Of a stretch of 64,000 nucleotides of DNA, positions 1 to 9,189 are shown in pieces. The notes under the pieces were generated by a model. The model was not told the DNA's origin. It did not search any database and was given only the letters and a program-made list of their open reading frames with translations. Positions within the stretch are counted from its first letter, which is position 1. Each line of letters begins with the position of its first letter. The DNA comes from Cyclobacterium lianum (lineage in GTDB: Bacteria > Bacteroidota > Bacteroidia > Cytophagales > Cyclobacteriaceae): contig NZ_FRCY01000006.1 in the NCBI RefSeq assembly GCF_900143075.1, positions 175,959 through 239,958 on the forward strand. Reading direction: 5' to 3'. The position numbers and the translations under genes were made by a program.

Positions 1-1558
1 AGACATAGCATATTAGCGGATATTTTTTGACCGGGTCAAAATTGGCCGGCCTTATCATAAATGCATCTAATACCACCTCTCCTATGTCCACCTTGAAAAA
101 TTCCTTGGGACTTAACCCCAACTGATTGTACTTATCCTTCAGTGACTGATTGCTTTCCAAAACCCGCAGGGTGTTGTGTGCTGGAAGGTCCACCAGTGAA
201 ATCACCGGGGGCGTTCCGGCATTCTGGAAGCTGTGGATGGCAAAGCGGGCATCGGGCGATATTTGATAGGAATGCTGACCCGGCTGATCCATTGGCGTGA
301 TCCTTTCTGCCGACCCGCTTTGGTCGAGGCGGCTGCGGTACAAATATCGCTGGGTGAAATTGTCCGGAGAAGCGATATAGTAAACGTATCCTCCGGCAGG
401 GTCAATGTGGCTGATCCTTTCCACATCAAAATCGCCCTTTGTAAGCAGCGTGATAGAGTCTCCGGACCGGGACACCTTGTAAAGATGGCGCCAGCCATCC
501 CTTTCACTGGTCCAGGTAAAAAACTGTTCATCTTCCAGCCATATCAGGTTGTCGTGAATATCCAGAAATGCGTCGTCCTTTTCTTTCAGAATTGGGCTCA
601 GAGACAGGTCTCTGCTGTCTGCAATCCAAACCGTGTTGGTATTCTGCCGCCGGTTTAACTGCTGAATCAGCAGTTCATCACTACCCGGGATAAAGTCCAT
701 CCTGGCCAGGTAGTTATTTTGAGGGTCTCCGGGAATGTCAAACCATTTGCTTTCCCCTCCATTTGCGGACACCAGTCCTACTTTGACCGCCGAAAGTTTC
801 TCTCCCACCTTTGGATAAGGCAGCGGTATGGGTCTGGAATAAATGGAATCAATATTGTTGATCAGATAAAATGTACCAATGTCCCGGGTATCTGAATGCC
901 AATAGGCGATACTTTCTCCATCCGGACTCCACCTAAAGCCATCCCTGCATCCCAGCTCCTCTTCATACACCCAGTCAAAGGTGCCATTGATAATATCTTC
1001 TCCTCCATCCGTAGTGAGTTGAGTGATTTCTCCCGAACGCAGCGATTCCACGTATATATTGTGTTCACTCACGTAGGCTACTCTGGAGGCATCCGGCGAA
1101 AATTTGGCAAACATCAGACTGCTGCCCGGCAGGCCTTTACCAAGCTTCCTCAATTGCCGGCTTTCCTGATCCAATACCCAATAATCCCCACGGGTATGAT
1201 ATCGCCATACTTTTCTTGTATTGGTGAAAACCAGTAACTTGCTATTGTCTGCAGACCAATGATAATCTGCCACATGCAAGGGCTCCGTTAACCCTTCAGG
1301 AACAAGCTCAGCCGCTGATACCAGTGTGGTCCTGCTATTGGAAGCAGCATCATATCGGACGATATCCTCGCCCTCCCCTTCCTGATTTGGTAGTACGCTC
1401 GAATATCCCCCGGCATCTTTCATCCACCTGACGGGACCAAATTGCTTTTGCCTGAAGTTTTCCCCGGCATAAATCTGCTCGAGGCTCAAGGTAGATTGAG
1501 AAAAAACCGTAGCGGCAAATGTGAAAAAAATGGTAATTAGAAAAACAATCTTTTTCAT
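1..1558 (-). CDS. DPP-IV-like serine peptidase (S9B), 5' part only
   Basis: Open from an ATG at 1558 to the window edge, 519 codons, with the 3' end missing. The protein starts with a signal peptide (MKKIVFLITIFFTFAATVFS, cut before Q). It continues as the eight-bladed propeller typical of DPP IV: repeated 'SPDG/SADNSK' strands and the signature DWVYEEE. In this family that Glu pair anchors the free N-terminus of the peptide substrate. The visible part ends at FDPVKKYPLICYV, where the alpha/beta-hydrolase domain begins, so the catalytic Ser, Asp and His lie outside the window. By family knowledge it removes X-Pro dipeptides in the periplasm. The family is clear; the exact specificity cannot be read without the catalytic domain. 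Nothing suggests an operon partner inside the window. Confidence 0.9.
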   Translation of the reverse strand, partial: MKKIVFLITIFFTFAATVFSQSTLSLEQIYAGENFRQKQFGPVRWMKDAGGYSSVLPNQEGEGEDIVRYDAASNSRTTLVSAAELVPEGLTEPLHVADYHWSADNSKLLVFTNTRKVWRYHTRGDYWVLDQESRQLRKLGKGLPGSSLMFAKFSPDASRVAYVSEHNIYVESLRSGEITQLTTDGGEDIINGTFDWVYEEELGCRDGFRWSPDGESIAYWHSDTRDIGTFYLINNIDSIYSRPIPLPYPKVGEKLSAVKVGLVSANGGESKWFDIPGDPQNNYLARMDFIPGSDELLIQQLNRRQNTNTVWIADSRDLSLSPILKEKDDAFLDIHDNLIWLEDEQFFTWTSERDGWRHLYKVSRSGDSITLLTKGDFDVERISHIDPAGGYVYYIASPDNFTQRYLYRSRLDQSGSAERITPMDQPGQHSYQISPDARFAIHSFQNAGTPPVISLVDLPAHNTLRVLESNQSLKDKYNQLGLSPKEFFKVDIGEVVLDAFMIRPANFDPVKKYPLICYV

Positions 1559-1578
1559 TTGATCTAAATTAATGCCTG

Positions 1579-1698
1579 TACCATACCATATCCAAAAATT
1601 GCTGATCCTGATTCAATCAAAGACAGCAAACTACAGGCATAAAGATATGGTATTTGATGGCATTAACTATTCCACCATTTTAGCCAAATGGTATGGTA
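1579..1698. promoter_or_regulatory. Inverted-repeat pair upstream of the peptidase gene
   Basis: TACCATACCAT at 1579-1589 is the exact reverse complement of ATGGTATGGTA at 1688-1698. A third related half-site, ATATGGTAT, lies at 1645-1653. The arms are about 98 bases apart and sit 20-140 bases upstream of the peptidase start, beyond the 3' end of the AraC gene. The spacing fits operator sites for a looping regulator better than a terminator. The role is inferred only. Confidence 0.35.
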
Positions 1699-1783
1699 TT
1701 TTAGCGATCAACAGATATTATCTAGAAAGGACCGCTGCCCTGGTCTTATTTCTGACTTAATGGGGGCAAATCGGCCGGAAAGT

Positions 1784-2665
1784 TTACTGGACGGTAGATT
1801 TCTTCAATATATTGTTTCTGTACTCAAGGGGCGTCATTCCTGTTACACTTTTGAAATGCTTGTGGAAATTGGACAGGTTGTTGTAGCCGGAGCTGTAGCA
1901 ACACTCAGAAGTGTTAAAATCGTCCTGATACAGCAGCCGGCAGGCATTGGCAATCCTTACCTCAATCAGGAACCTGGAAAAGGTCTTTTGACTTTTGTAT
2001 TTAAAATACCTGCAGAAAGCAGTGGGCGACATGTTTACCATTTCTGCTACCTGCTTCAAAGTGATCTTTTCGCTAAAATGATTGCGGATGTATTCAAAAA
2101 CCAAATTTATTTTCGGTAAATTTTCCTGGACAGAATGAATGGGAACGCCGAGAGAGGAAATGAAATTCAGGTTGTTGTCCCGGGAAATACATTGGAGGAT
2201 GTCCAGCAGTCCGAGAAACCTTTCAAATGAATTCTTATCAGGAAGTGACTTCAGTTTGACACTGAGGCCTTCTTCCATATCGGCAGATATCTTCACGCCA
2301 TACACTGCAAAATCAATCAGGCGCTTGATGGAGTAAGCCTCCGGAATTTCGCTGAGAGAATTTTTGAGTACATCCTGATTAAAAAATACCGAAACCGCTT
2401 TCGATTTTCTATGATCCGGATTGCCAAAGTCTACATGTTTGTTTCTGAATACGTGGGGTAGGTTCTTTCCCAATAAGTATATTTCATTTTTTTTAAAAGG
2501 GACTACACTTTCCGCTACGAAAAGTGACCCTTCTCCCTCCAGTATCAAGCTGATTTGAAATTCTTCATGGTAGTGTATGGGTTCAAAGAAATTATCCAGA
2601 TCCCAGCACTCTACCCTTATGGTTTCTTCTTCTAATTTCGGTACTTTAAAATGTAATGGTTGCAT
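1784..2665 (-). CDS. AraC family transcriptional regulator
   Basis: The protein has an N-terminal cupin-like sensing domain (HYHEEFQISLILEGEGSLFV, then a LLGKNLPHVF strand). The C-terminal AraC DNA-binding domain carries two helix-turn-helix units: ITLKQVAEMVNMSPTAFCRYFK and the closing SGYNNLSNFHKHFKSVTGMTPLEYR motif. The frame is open to 2734, but the ATG at 2665 (MQPLHFKVPKLEEE) gives the usual length of about 290 residues and starts directly before the cupin, so I chose it. The gene lies between the peptidase gene (same strand, downstream) and the divergent serine dehydratase gene, so either could be its target. Cupin-type AraC proteins usually bind a small sugar or related ligand. Here the ligand cannot be named. 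Confidence 0.9.
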   Translation of the reverse strand: MQPLHFKVPKLEEETIRVECWDLDNFFEPIHYHEEFQISLILEGEGSLFVAESVVPFKKNEIYLLGKNLPHVFRNKHVDFGNPDHRKSKAVSVFFNQDVLKNSLSEIPEAYSIKRLIDFAVYGVKISADMEEGLSVKLKSLPDKNSFERFLGLLDILQCISRDNNLNFISSLGVPIHSVQENLPKINLVFEYIRNHFSEKITLKQVAEMVNMSPTAFCRYFKYKSQKTFSRFLIEVRIANACRLLYQDDFNTSECCYSSGYNNLSNFHKHFKSVTGMTPLEYRNNILKKSTVQ

Positions 2666-2837
2666 GAGAGAATTAAGGTAAATGGGTACCATTAATGTAG
2701 CAGAAAACGAGAAATTTTGCAAAAAAGCATACAATGAAAAGGCAAAATGTTAAGATAGTACACACAATGGCTAATATTTGAAAATAGATCCGAGGCGATT
2801 AGTGTTATATTGAGTATCCATCAAAAGAGACAATGAG

Positions 2838-4406
2838 ATGAATTTTCCAAGTATATTTAATGATGTAGTGGGGCCGGTGATGCGAGGCCCATCCAGTTCA
2901 CATTGTGCAGCGTCCCTCCGCATAGGAAGGATCTGCCATGATCTGATGGGAGGAAGCATTTCTTCGATTGATATTGAATTTGACCCCGCAGGTTCGCTTG
3001 CCACCACCCATAAGGATCAGGGTTCCGACATGGGTTTATTTGGCGGTTTCCTGGGCTGGGAAGCCGACGATGAGCGACTGGTTCATTCAGAGCAACACAT
3101 GGGCGCTGCCGGTATTCGGGTGGAAATCAATATCCGGGACATACAGGCCGCGCATCCCAATACCTATAAAATCACCTTATCCAATCCCTGGGAAACACAC
3201 CAGGTTACAGCTATCTCTACCGGTGGGGGCATGATTGAAGTAATTGAAATCGACGGGGTAAAGGTCTCCTATGGTGGAGATTACTTCCTCACATTGGTTT
3301 ACTGCAAGGATCCCGCAGTGGTCAGGGACTACCTGCAACATGAAAACGAACCGGACAACCTGCACCTACATAGTGGCGAAACGCAATTTGTAGAAATAAA
3401 GGCAGAACACTTCCCTGAGCAGGCTGTGCTGGAAGAATTACAAGGTATGGAAACCGTGAACAGTGTAAAGCTGATCAGACCGGTATTGCCCATACTTAGC
3501 AAAAAAAACCAATCGGTTCCCTTTATCACCTGTGAGGAAATGCTGGCATACAACAAGGACAAAAATCTTAGCCTTTGGGAATTGGCAGTTAGGTATGAAA
3601 GCATCAGGGGTAACATCAGCGAGGAAGAGGTTCTGGCAAAGATGAACAACATTCGGGTAATCATGAAGGATGCTGTCAGCACCGGAGTTAGGGGCACTAC
3701 CTATGAGGATCGCATTCTGGGGCCCCAATCCGTTAGGTTTAAATCCCTGATGGAAAGCAAGCAACTGGTGGACGGGGAGGTACTTAATAAAATCATCATG
3801 TACGTTTCTGCCATCATGGAAGTCAAGAGCTCCATGGGGGTAATCGTAGCCGCTCCGACGGCAGGTTCCTGCGGCGCCATGCCCGGTGCGGTGCTGGCTG
3901 TCTCAGAGGCCCTGGGGCTTTCGGATGAAGATACGGTAAAGGCGCTGATGATCGCTGGGCTGATCGGCGTCTTCATTGCGGCACATTCCACCTTTGCCGC
4001 TGAAGTTGGTGGATGCCAGGCAGAATGTGGGTCCGGATCTTCGATGGCTGCCGCCGCTATTGTGTTTCTGGCCGGGGGAAATTCGGACCAAAGTATCTCC
4101 GCCGCTTCCATGGCCCTTCAGAGTTCACTGGGCATGATCTGTGATCCCATCGGTAACCGTGTAGAGGCTCCTTGTCTGAACAAAAACGTCATGGCTGCTT
4201 CCAATGCCCTTTCCTGCGCCAATATGGCTCTGGCTGATTATGATCACCTGATCCCGCTGGATGAAGTCATCGAAACCATGTACGAGGTAGGTAAAAGTAT
4301 ACCGAATACACTCAGGTGCACCAACCTGGGCGGCTTGTCGATCACCAAAACTGCCAAAGAGATCGAACGCAAACTGGGAAAAGGACAATTTTACAAAAGC
4401 TGCTGA
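2838..4406 (+). CDS. sdaA: L-serine dehydratase, iron-sulfur type, single chain
   Basis: Converts L-serine to pyruvate and ammonia in the cytoplasm with a [4Fe-4S] cluster acting as Lewis acid. At 522 residues it is the one-chain form: the beta domain is N-terminal (GPVMRGPSSSHCAASLRIGRI; DQGSDMGLFGGFLGW) and the alpha domain follows from about residue 220. The alpha domain carries APTAGSCGAMPGAV, GGCQAECGSGSSMAAAA and CDPIGNRVEAPCLNKN. Cys345, 393, 396, 435 and 446 lie in these blocks and include the cluster ligands by family homology. The start at 2838 follows a weak purine stretch. It is divergent from the AraC gene about 170 bases away. The domain order and motifs leave little doubt. Confidence 0.95.
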   Translation: MNFPSIFNDVVGPVMRGPSSSHCAASLRIGRICHDLMGGSISSIDIEFDPAGSLATTHKDQGSDMGLFGGFLGWEADDERLVHSEQHMGAAGIRVEINIRDIQAAHPNTYKITLSNPWETHQVTAISTGGGMIEVIEIDGVKVSYGGDYFLTLVYCKDPAVVRDYLQHENEPDNLHLHSGETQFVEIKAEHFPEQAVLEELQGMETVNSVKLIRPVLPILSKKNQSVPFITCEEMLAYNKDKNLSLWELAVRYESIRGNISEEEVLAKMNNIRVIMKDAVSTGVRGTTYEDRILGPQSVRFKSLMESKQLVDGEVLNKIIMYVSAIMEVKSSMGVIVAAPTAGSCGAMPGAVLAVSEALGLSDEDTVKALMIAGLIGVFIAAHSTFAAEVGGCQAECGSGSSMAAAAIVFLAGGNSDQSISAASMALQSSLGMICDPIGNRVEAPCLNKNVMAASNALSCANMALADYDHLIPLDEVIETMYEVGKSIPNTLRCTNLGGLSITKTAKEIERKLGKGQFYKSC

Positions 4407-4554
4407 TCGCCGATGGAAATGGCGGAAGTGGCAAAACGGGATTCATTTGCCAGGGGCATTCGCATAAAGGCGGATACCATTCCTGTAGGTCCGGATGCGG
4501 CATCGCACCTCTTAAACAGCGGTGCTGCCGATGCAGATCGGGGCATACCCGGGG

Positions 4555-7287
4555 CTATGAAGGTACATTCCCCAACTGGTGAATGGTATTTTGTACCACG
4601 CCTTCCAGGGATGCTCCCTCCCCGCTTTTCAACTGATAGTTGATTTCCATCACCCAGGTGGGTTCTATCCCGGGAATCTTCAGCTTCACCGATTTGCCAT
4701 CGGAACCTAGCTCAACCTCACTGATCTGCAGTTCCTGCTCATTATAGTGCTTCGATCCGTATTTTCTGGACCTCAACAAATCCCAGGTAGCGACCTGGTA
4801 GTTGTCTGCGGACCTGGCGGTTATCTCATCGAGCTGCTCCGTAAAGGTAAGCAATACCCCATCCTGCTGTGCCTCAATACCCACCGGCACATGCAGGGGC
4901 TTGTCAGTCATACGGATGCGGTAGAGTCCCCCCAACTGCGGCTGGGTAGAGCCCCAGGCGGACAGGCCACAAAGGTACAGGTGCCCATCTTCCGGATTGA
5001 ACCGACCGCGCATCACGCCGGTAGCAAAACGGGGCAAAGGCAATTCGACGATACCTCCCTGCACCTGCCCATCTACCTCTTCGAAAGGCACCAGATATAC
5101 CTTGCCATAACCATATGAAAAACTCAGGAGCTTGCCATTCAATGGCCCCCATTTTTCACTATCTACCCAGAGCAATTCGGAAGGTGAGCGGTCTCTCTCC
5201 CGCTCCACCCATACCAGCGGCTGTTCCATGCCCGCATCTGTGCTGTCTGCAGGTGGGTCAAAACCAAACATATTGCCATAAAAGCCCCCCTCTTCTACCC
5301 AGTTGATTCTGTTCATGGGGTTCCAGTGTCCCTCCTGGTCTGTGACGATAAAAGAGCCATCCGGATTGAGACAAACGCCGTTTGCAGCCCTGAAACCGGT
5401 TGCGATGATGCTGGACTTTTTCCCATCCGGACTTACCCGGATCAATGTGCCATGCTGCGGAACCAACGCTTCCCGGGCATGACGGGCACTTTTGGCATAG
5501 TAAAGGTTTCCCGTTGCATCTGCCTGCAGGCCCATGGCAAATTCATGGAAATGATCTGTCACCTGGTGGTCATTGTTGAAACTTTCGTAAAAGTCTGCCT
5601 CATTATCTCCGTTGTAATCATGCAAGCGAACGATCTGATCTCTGCAGGTAACAAAGACCTCTTCATCAATTACCTTGATGCCTAAAGGCTGAAACAGGCC
5701 CGAGGCTATCCGCTGCCAGCTAAGCTGCTGCTCGTTTTCCGTGAAGCCTTCTACCAGCCACACATCTCCATCTGCAGCACAGACGACCGCTTTGTTGCGA
5801 TCCCGAAAAAAATCCAGTCCACTCAGTCGAAGCTGGTTTTTCCAGGGACTGTTAAAGGGGGGATTGAGTATATCCACCTGAAATGCTCCTTCCTGTTCCC
5901 CAGGGATGATATTTGTTTTCAGCACCTGAGGGAAACGTGCAGGACCACCCCTGGTAAATTTTTCGAGGGAGGCCGGAGGAGTTCTTGAACGCACCCATTG
6001 CTGCAATCCTGTGACTCCGGCATTCGCCAGGAAAATCTTTATACTTACCGGTGATGAGGAAGTTATGCTTACCACCTGATACCCGTTTTCCTCCGTAAGA
6101 CTTGCGCCTTCACCGGTAAGGGCTACGGCCGTTTCGGACTTGGCCACCCGCATTTTCAACAAACCGCCTGCCGGGATGACGTTCAGGGTACGGGTAAATA
6201 CCGGTTGCTTGTCCAACGAATCCAGGCCAAATGTTTCCAGTATGCTGGCTTTTCCGACGGTATATTTCATGATAAGTTGGTCCTTAAAGGGATACATGCC
6301 CTCAAAATGGGCCCAATCCCTGGGAAGCGGACCAAATTTCCTCCCGTCCCTGGCCTGAAATCTGGGATCTTCAAAGCTGCCTGTCTCCGGATGGGCCCAG
6401 CCTGGTCCAGTCTCGTTTTCTACATGGAGTTTACCGATCGTCCTTGGAGAAATGTTGTGCTTCTCGTTAAAAAGGATGGCTTCCCAGTCAATAAAACCTT
6501 TTCCGGTCCAGGCCCCTGCCATGCGCATCAGGTCGTGGTCAAACATCATCCAGGCCCTTCCTGCGGCCACACCACCCGGACCCTGGTCCAGGCGAACAGC
6601 GATACCTTTATAGGCAAAATTCGCCTCACTGAAATCCTCGTCCGGAAGAGGCTGTACAGGACCTGTGGAGCGCTCCCTGGGTGGTGCATCCTCATCTACC
6701 AGTTCATAGGTATTGATCAGGAAATTGCCATAGTCCACTTCCGCCCAGGGCTTGTATTCTCTCGGTTCCGGCCCCATGCTGGTGCCCGCAGGCAGGCCGG
6801 CCAGATAGGCCTCGTTGATTTCAAAGTATTGGTCGGGATTCTCCTTCGCCACAAATGTTTCCCGGATGTAGTGGATCACATCGTATTTCTCCACCGGAGT
6901 GAGATTTACCTGCGGAGGCATTGCCCCATGGCCCCGGGTGAGTGTCTGGTAGATAGAATAGGGGTCATTTCCTACCTTAAACGCGCCTGACCAGAATTTA
7001 AATGCCGTAGGCAAGGATCCTTCCTCTTCCATATTTCCATGACAGGTAACACAGGTATTGGAATAAATGTGTTCGCCCGTTCGCATGGACTCTCCATGCC
7101 GGTCTCCCAAAGCCTGCAACAGGGCTTTATGATCGATATTTTGCTCGTAGTCCGGGAGATCAGCTCGCTGCAATATAAATTCCGCTTCCGAAGTATCCGG
7201 TAAAGCATTCTGATTATCACTTTTATTACAGGACAGAATGGTCAATACCATCAGCGGGATACAACAAATAGTAAATTTTATCTTCAT
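4555..7287 (-). CDS. Lipoprotein: cytochrome c domain fused to beta-propeller (DUF6797-like middle)
   Basis: Predicted 910-residue envelope protein. The frame is open to 7524, but only the ATG at 7287 gives a lipoprotein signal (MKIKFTICCIPLMVLTILSC, lipidated Cys20), so the longer start is rejected. Residues about 66-140 form a monohaem cytochrome c domain: CVTCH at 79-83 and a likely axial Met123 in GAMPPQ. A middle region resembling DUF6797 follows (GPGGVAAGRAWMMFDHDLMRM). The second half is an SGL/sorbosone-dehydrogenase-like propeller (GVCLNPDGSFIVTDQEGHW, YYAKSARHA). Such fusions are presumed to oxidise an organic substrate and pass electrons to the haem; substrate and acceptor are unknown. 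The sulfatase gene starts upstream on the same strand, 181 bases away. The DUF6797 assignment is from memory of the motif and less certain than the other two domains. Confidence 0.8.
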   Translation of the reverse strand: MKIKFTICCIPLMVLTILSCNKSDNQNALPDTSEAEFILQRADLPDYEQNIDHKALLQALGDRHGESMRTGEHIYSNTCVTCHGNMEEEGSLPTAFKFWSGAFKVGNDPYSIYQTLTRGHGAMPPQVNLTPVEKYDVIHYIRETFVAKENPDQYFEINEAYLAGLPAGTSMGPEPREYKPWAEVDYGNFLINTYELVDEDAPPRERSTGPVQPLPDEDFSEANFAYKGIAVRLDQGPGGVAAGRAWMMFDHDLMRMAGAWTGKGFIDWEAILFNEKHNISPRTIGKLHVENETGPGWAHPETGSFEDPRFQARDGRKFGPLPRDWAHFEGMYPFKDQLIMKYTVGKASILETFGLDSLDKQPVFTRTLNVIPAGGLLKMRVAKSETAVALTGEGASLTEENGYQVVSITSSSPVSIKIFLANAGVTGLQQWVRSRTPPASLEKFTRGGPARFPQVLKTNIIPGEQEGAFQVDILNPPFNSPWKNQLRLSGLDFFRDRNKAVVCAADGDVWLVEGFTENEQQLSWQRIASGLFQPLGIKVIDEEVFVTCRDQIVRLHDYNGDNEADFYESFNNDHQVTDHFHEFAMGLQADATGNLYYAKSARHAREALVPQHGTLIRVSPDGKKSSIIATGFRAANGVCLNPDGSFIVTDQEGHWNPMNRINWVEEGGFYGNMFGFDPPADSTDAGMEQPLVWVERERDRSPSELLWVDSEKWGPLNGKLLSFSYGYGKVYLVPFEEVDGQVQGGIVELPLPRFATGVMRGRFNPEDGHLYLCGLSAWGSTQPQLGGLYRIRMTDKPLHVPVGIEAQQDGVLLTFTEQLDEITARSADNYQVATWDLLRSRKYGSKHYNEQELQISEVELGSDGKSVKLKIPGIEPTWVMEINYQLKSGEGASLEGVVQNTIHQLGNVPS

Positions 7288-7468
7288 CTGTTTAATTTTC
7301 GTGTTCACAAACTCCTTTATACTTTCCTGGCCGGAAACAGGATCCTTCAGGAGGGGCTTTGGGGAAAATGCATTTTCTATCATCCCTTCCGGGACTTTTT
7401 GTTTATTTTTTTGCGATGCTGCTGCCAAAAGACGTTTATTTTTCAAAATATAAGTCAAAACCGGATAA

Positions 7469-9028
7469 TTAAAAACCATTATTATCTGAGGAGCCAGAAA
7501 GCCGACCCCACCAGGGACCTTCATTTCGGATGTCCAGCCATAGCGTTTGCATTTTTGGGATCAACTCAATGAAGGTATCGTATTTCTCTGATGAAATATC
7601 ATTGCATTGTCCTGGATCATCTTTGATATGGTACAACTCAAAGGTATCCGGAACTGAGGTCTTCAGCCAATCTACTGCCGGATAAGTATCCGCTGAAGGG
7701 TAGCCTGTAAAATTTTCCCGCCTGGGTGCAAGTTTGCCCACAAGCACATAATCCTGATATCGCATGGCCATCTGGGCCATGCCAGGCATGTGGGAGGCGT
7801 TGAGGAGAAAAAACCATATGGGTAAAATCTTACGCTCATAGTCTTTGCCCAGAAATGCATTGAAAGCATCCGTTCCATCAATGGTTCTGTCCTGGGGAAC
7901 ATCCGCCCCGGCAAGCTTACACAGTGTGGGCAGAAAATCTGTACCATTGAACAATTGGTCACTTACCGTGCCAGCCGGTATGTGACCGGGCCAGCGTATC
8001 AGACCGGGAACGCGATGCCCACCCTCATAGGGAAACCGCTTCATTCCACGAAGCGGCCCGGGTGATCCAAAACACCTGTCACGAATGGGATCCTCCCATT
8101 CACCGTTTGACTCATCCAGTGTCACCGGATACTCGGGGCCATTGTCGCTGGTAAAAATGACCAGGGTACTGTCTTTTAGTCCCTGTCTTTCAATAAAATC
8201 CATCAGGCCACCGAACACATGGTCTACCTGAGACACGGTGCCATAGTACTCCTTCGCATACTCAGCAATATCCCTCCCGTGTCGTTTTACTCTGCCGTAA
8301 GACAACTGCTGCGCCAGGCTGTGTCCATCTTCCGAGGCATACATCTCTGCAAAATTTTGGGGTGGGTCTATGGGCGTATGCGGCTCATTGGTAGAAATAA
8401 TGACAAAAAAGGGCTTATTTTTGTCCCTTTTGTTAGCAATCCAGTCCGAAGCTTCCCTGGAAACAATATCTGCATACCAACCTTCGATCATTCCCTCAGG
8501 AACGCCATTTCTCATAAATTTTTCGGGATTTTTCGGACCTGTACCAAAGGCATTGACAGAGGTAGCCAGCGAATAGTCAAAGCCCATTTCGTTGACTGAG
8601 ACTTCATCGTGTGATTCCAGCTTCGACAGGTGCCATTTGCCGAAAAAAGCGGTCTGATAACCCACATCCTGCAGCAATTGGGCGAGGGTAATTTCCTGCT
8701 TACTCAGGGTGGTACCAAAAAACCCCGCAATATTGTAAAACCCGCTCCGGTACCCATTCCTGCCGGTGAGTATGGCTGCGCGGGAGGGTGAACAAACCGT
8801 GGCAGCCGCATGCATGTCGGTCATACGCACCCCTTCTTCCGCAAACCGGTCTAAATGGGGGGTCTGAATGAAGGGGTGACCATAGCTACCCAAATCGCCA
8901 TAACCCAGGTCATCGGTCAGAAAAATAATCATGTTGGGACGGGGAGCCTCAGTTGCGTTCGAATGCGCCAGTTCCGGATAAAAAATCCAAAGTAACAATA
9001 ACAACAACCATTTTGTATTCCTATTCAT
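7469..9028 (-). CDS. Secreted sulfatase (S1 family, formylglycine type)
   Basis: Hydrolyses sulfate esters after export. A signal peptide covers residues 1-22 (MNRNTKWLLLLLLWIFYPEL then AHS). Metal ligands Asp39-Asp40 lie in FLTDDLGYGD, and Cys79 in C-S-P-S-R is the residue converted to formylglycine by the sulfatase-maturing enzyme. Lys131 and His133 are in FFGKWHL, His217 in NEPHTPID, and Asp295-Asn296 in FTSDNGPEY. The length of 519 residues is usual. All catalytic positions are present, so it should be active if a maturase exists elsewhere. The substrate is not readable; the neighbouring SusC/SusD genes suggest a sulfated glycan or small sulfate ester. The cytochrome-propeller gene follows on the same strand and may be co-transcribed. 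Confidence 0.95.
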   Translation of the reverse strand: MNRNTKWLLLLLLWIFYPELAHSNATEAPRPNMIIFLTDDLGYGDLGSYGHPFIQTPHLDRFAEEGVRMTDMHAAATVCSPSRAAILTGRNGYRSGFYNIAGFFGTTLSKQEITLAQLLQDVGYQTAFFGKWHLSKLESHDEVSVNEMGFDYSLATSVNAFGTGPKNPEKFMRNGVPEGMIEGWYADIVSREASDWIANKRDKNKPFFVIISTNEPHTPIDPPQNFAEMYASEDGHSLAQQLSYGRVKRHGRDIAEYAKEYYGTVSQVDHVFGGLMDFIERQGLKDSTLVIFTSDNGPEYPVTLDESNGEWEDPIRDRCFGSPGPLRGMKRFPYEGGHRVPGLIRWPGHIPAGTVSDQLFNGTDFLPTLCKLAGADVPQDRTIDGTDAFNAFLGKDYERKILPIWFFLLNASHMPGMAQMAMRYQDYVLVGKLAPRRENFTGYPSADTYPAVDWLKTSVPDTFELYHIKDDPGQCNDISSEKYDTFIELIPKMQTLWLDIRNEGPWWGRLSGSSDNNGF

Positions 9029-9074
9029 AAATTTACATCCTATTGCATTACTTTCGGGATCAAACAGTCAGGCA

Positions 9075-9106
9075 AAACCCAAAAGCTACCGGTATCTTTT
9101 GGGTTT
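9075..9106. terminator. Near-perfect hairpin between sulfatase gene and 589-aa gene
   Basis: A 32-base palindrome with 16-base arms and one mismatch, centred between 9090 and 9091. The left arm begins AAACCCAAAAG and the right arm ends CTTTTGGGTTT. On the minus strand it follows the 589-aa gene by about 85 bases and ends in a short T run. It fits a rho-independent terminator of the susC-susD-589-aa unit. Its symmetry also leaves room for an operator upstream of the sulfatase gene. Confidence 0.6.
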
Positions 9107-9189
9107 AAGTGGGTGATTATAGTGGCTAAAAAAATGCTGATCGAATCCTGTTTAGCCAACCGGTACTATACTTAATCTGGTTATTTACC

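Noticed and set aside
4413-4643. Short plus-strand frame after the serine dehydratase gene
   Set aside because: It runs into the 3' end of the cytochrome-propeller gene on the other strand and resembles no family. Composition is not enough to call it.
7288-7524. 79-codon N-terminal extension of the cytochrome lipoprotein
   Set aside because: The extension overlaps the sulfatase 3' end and has no signal; the lipobox start at 7287 is much better.
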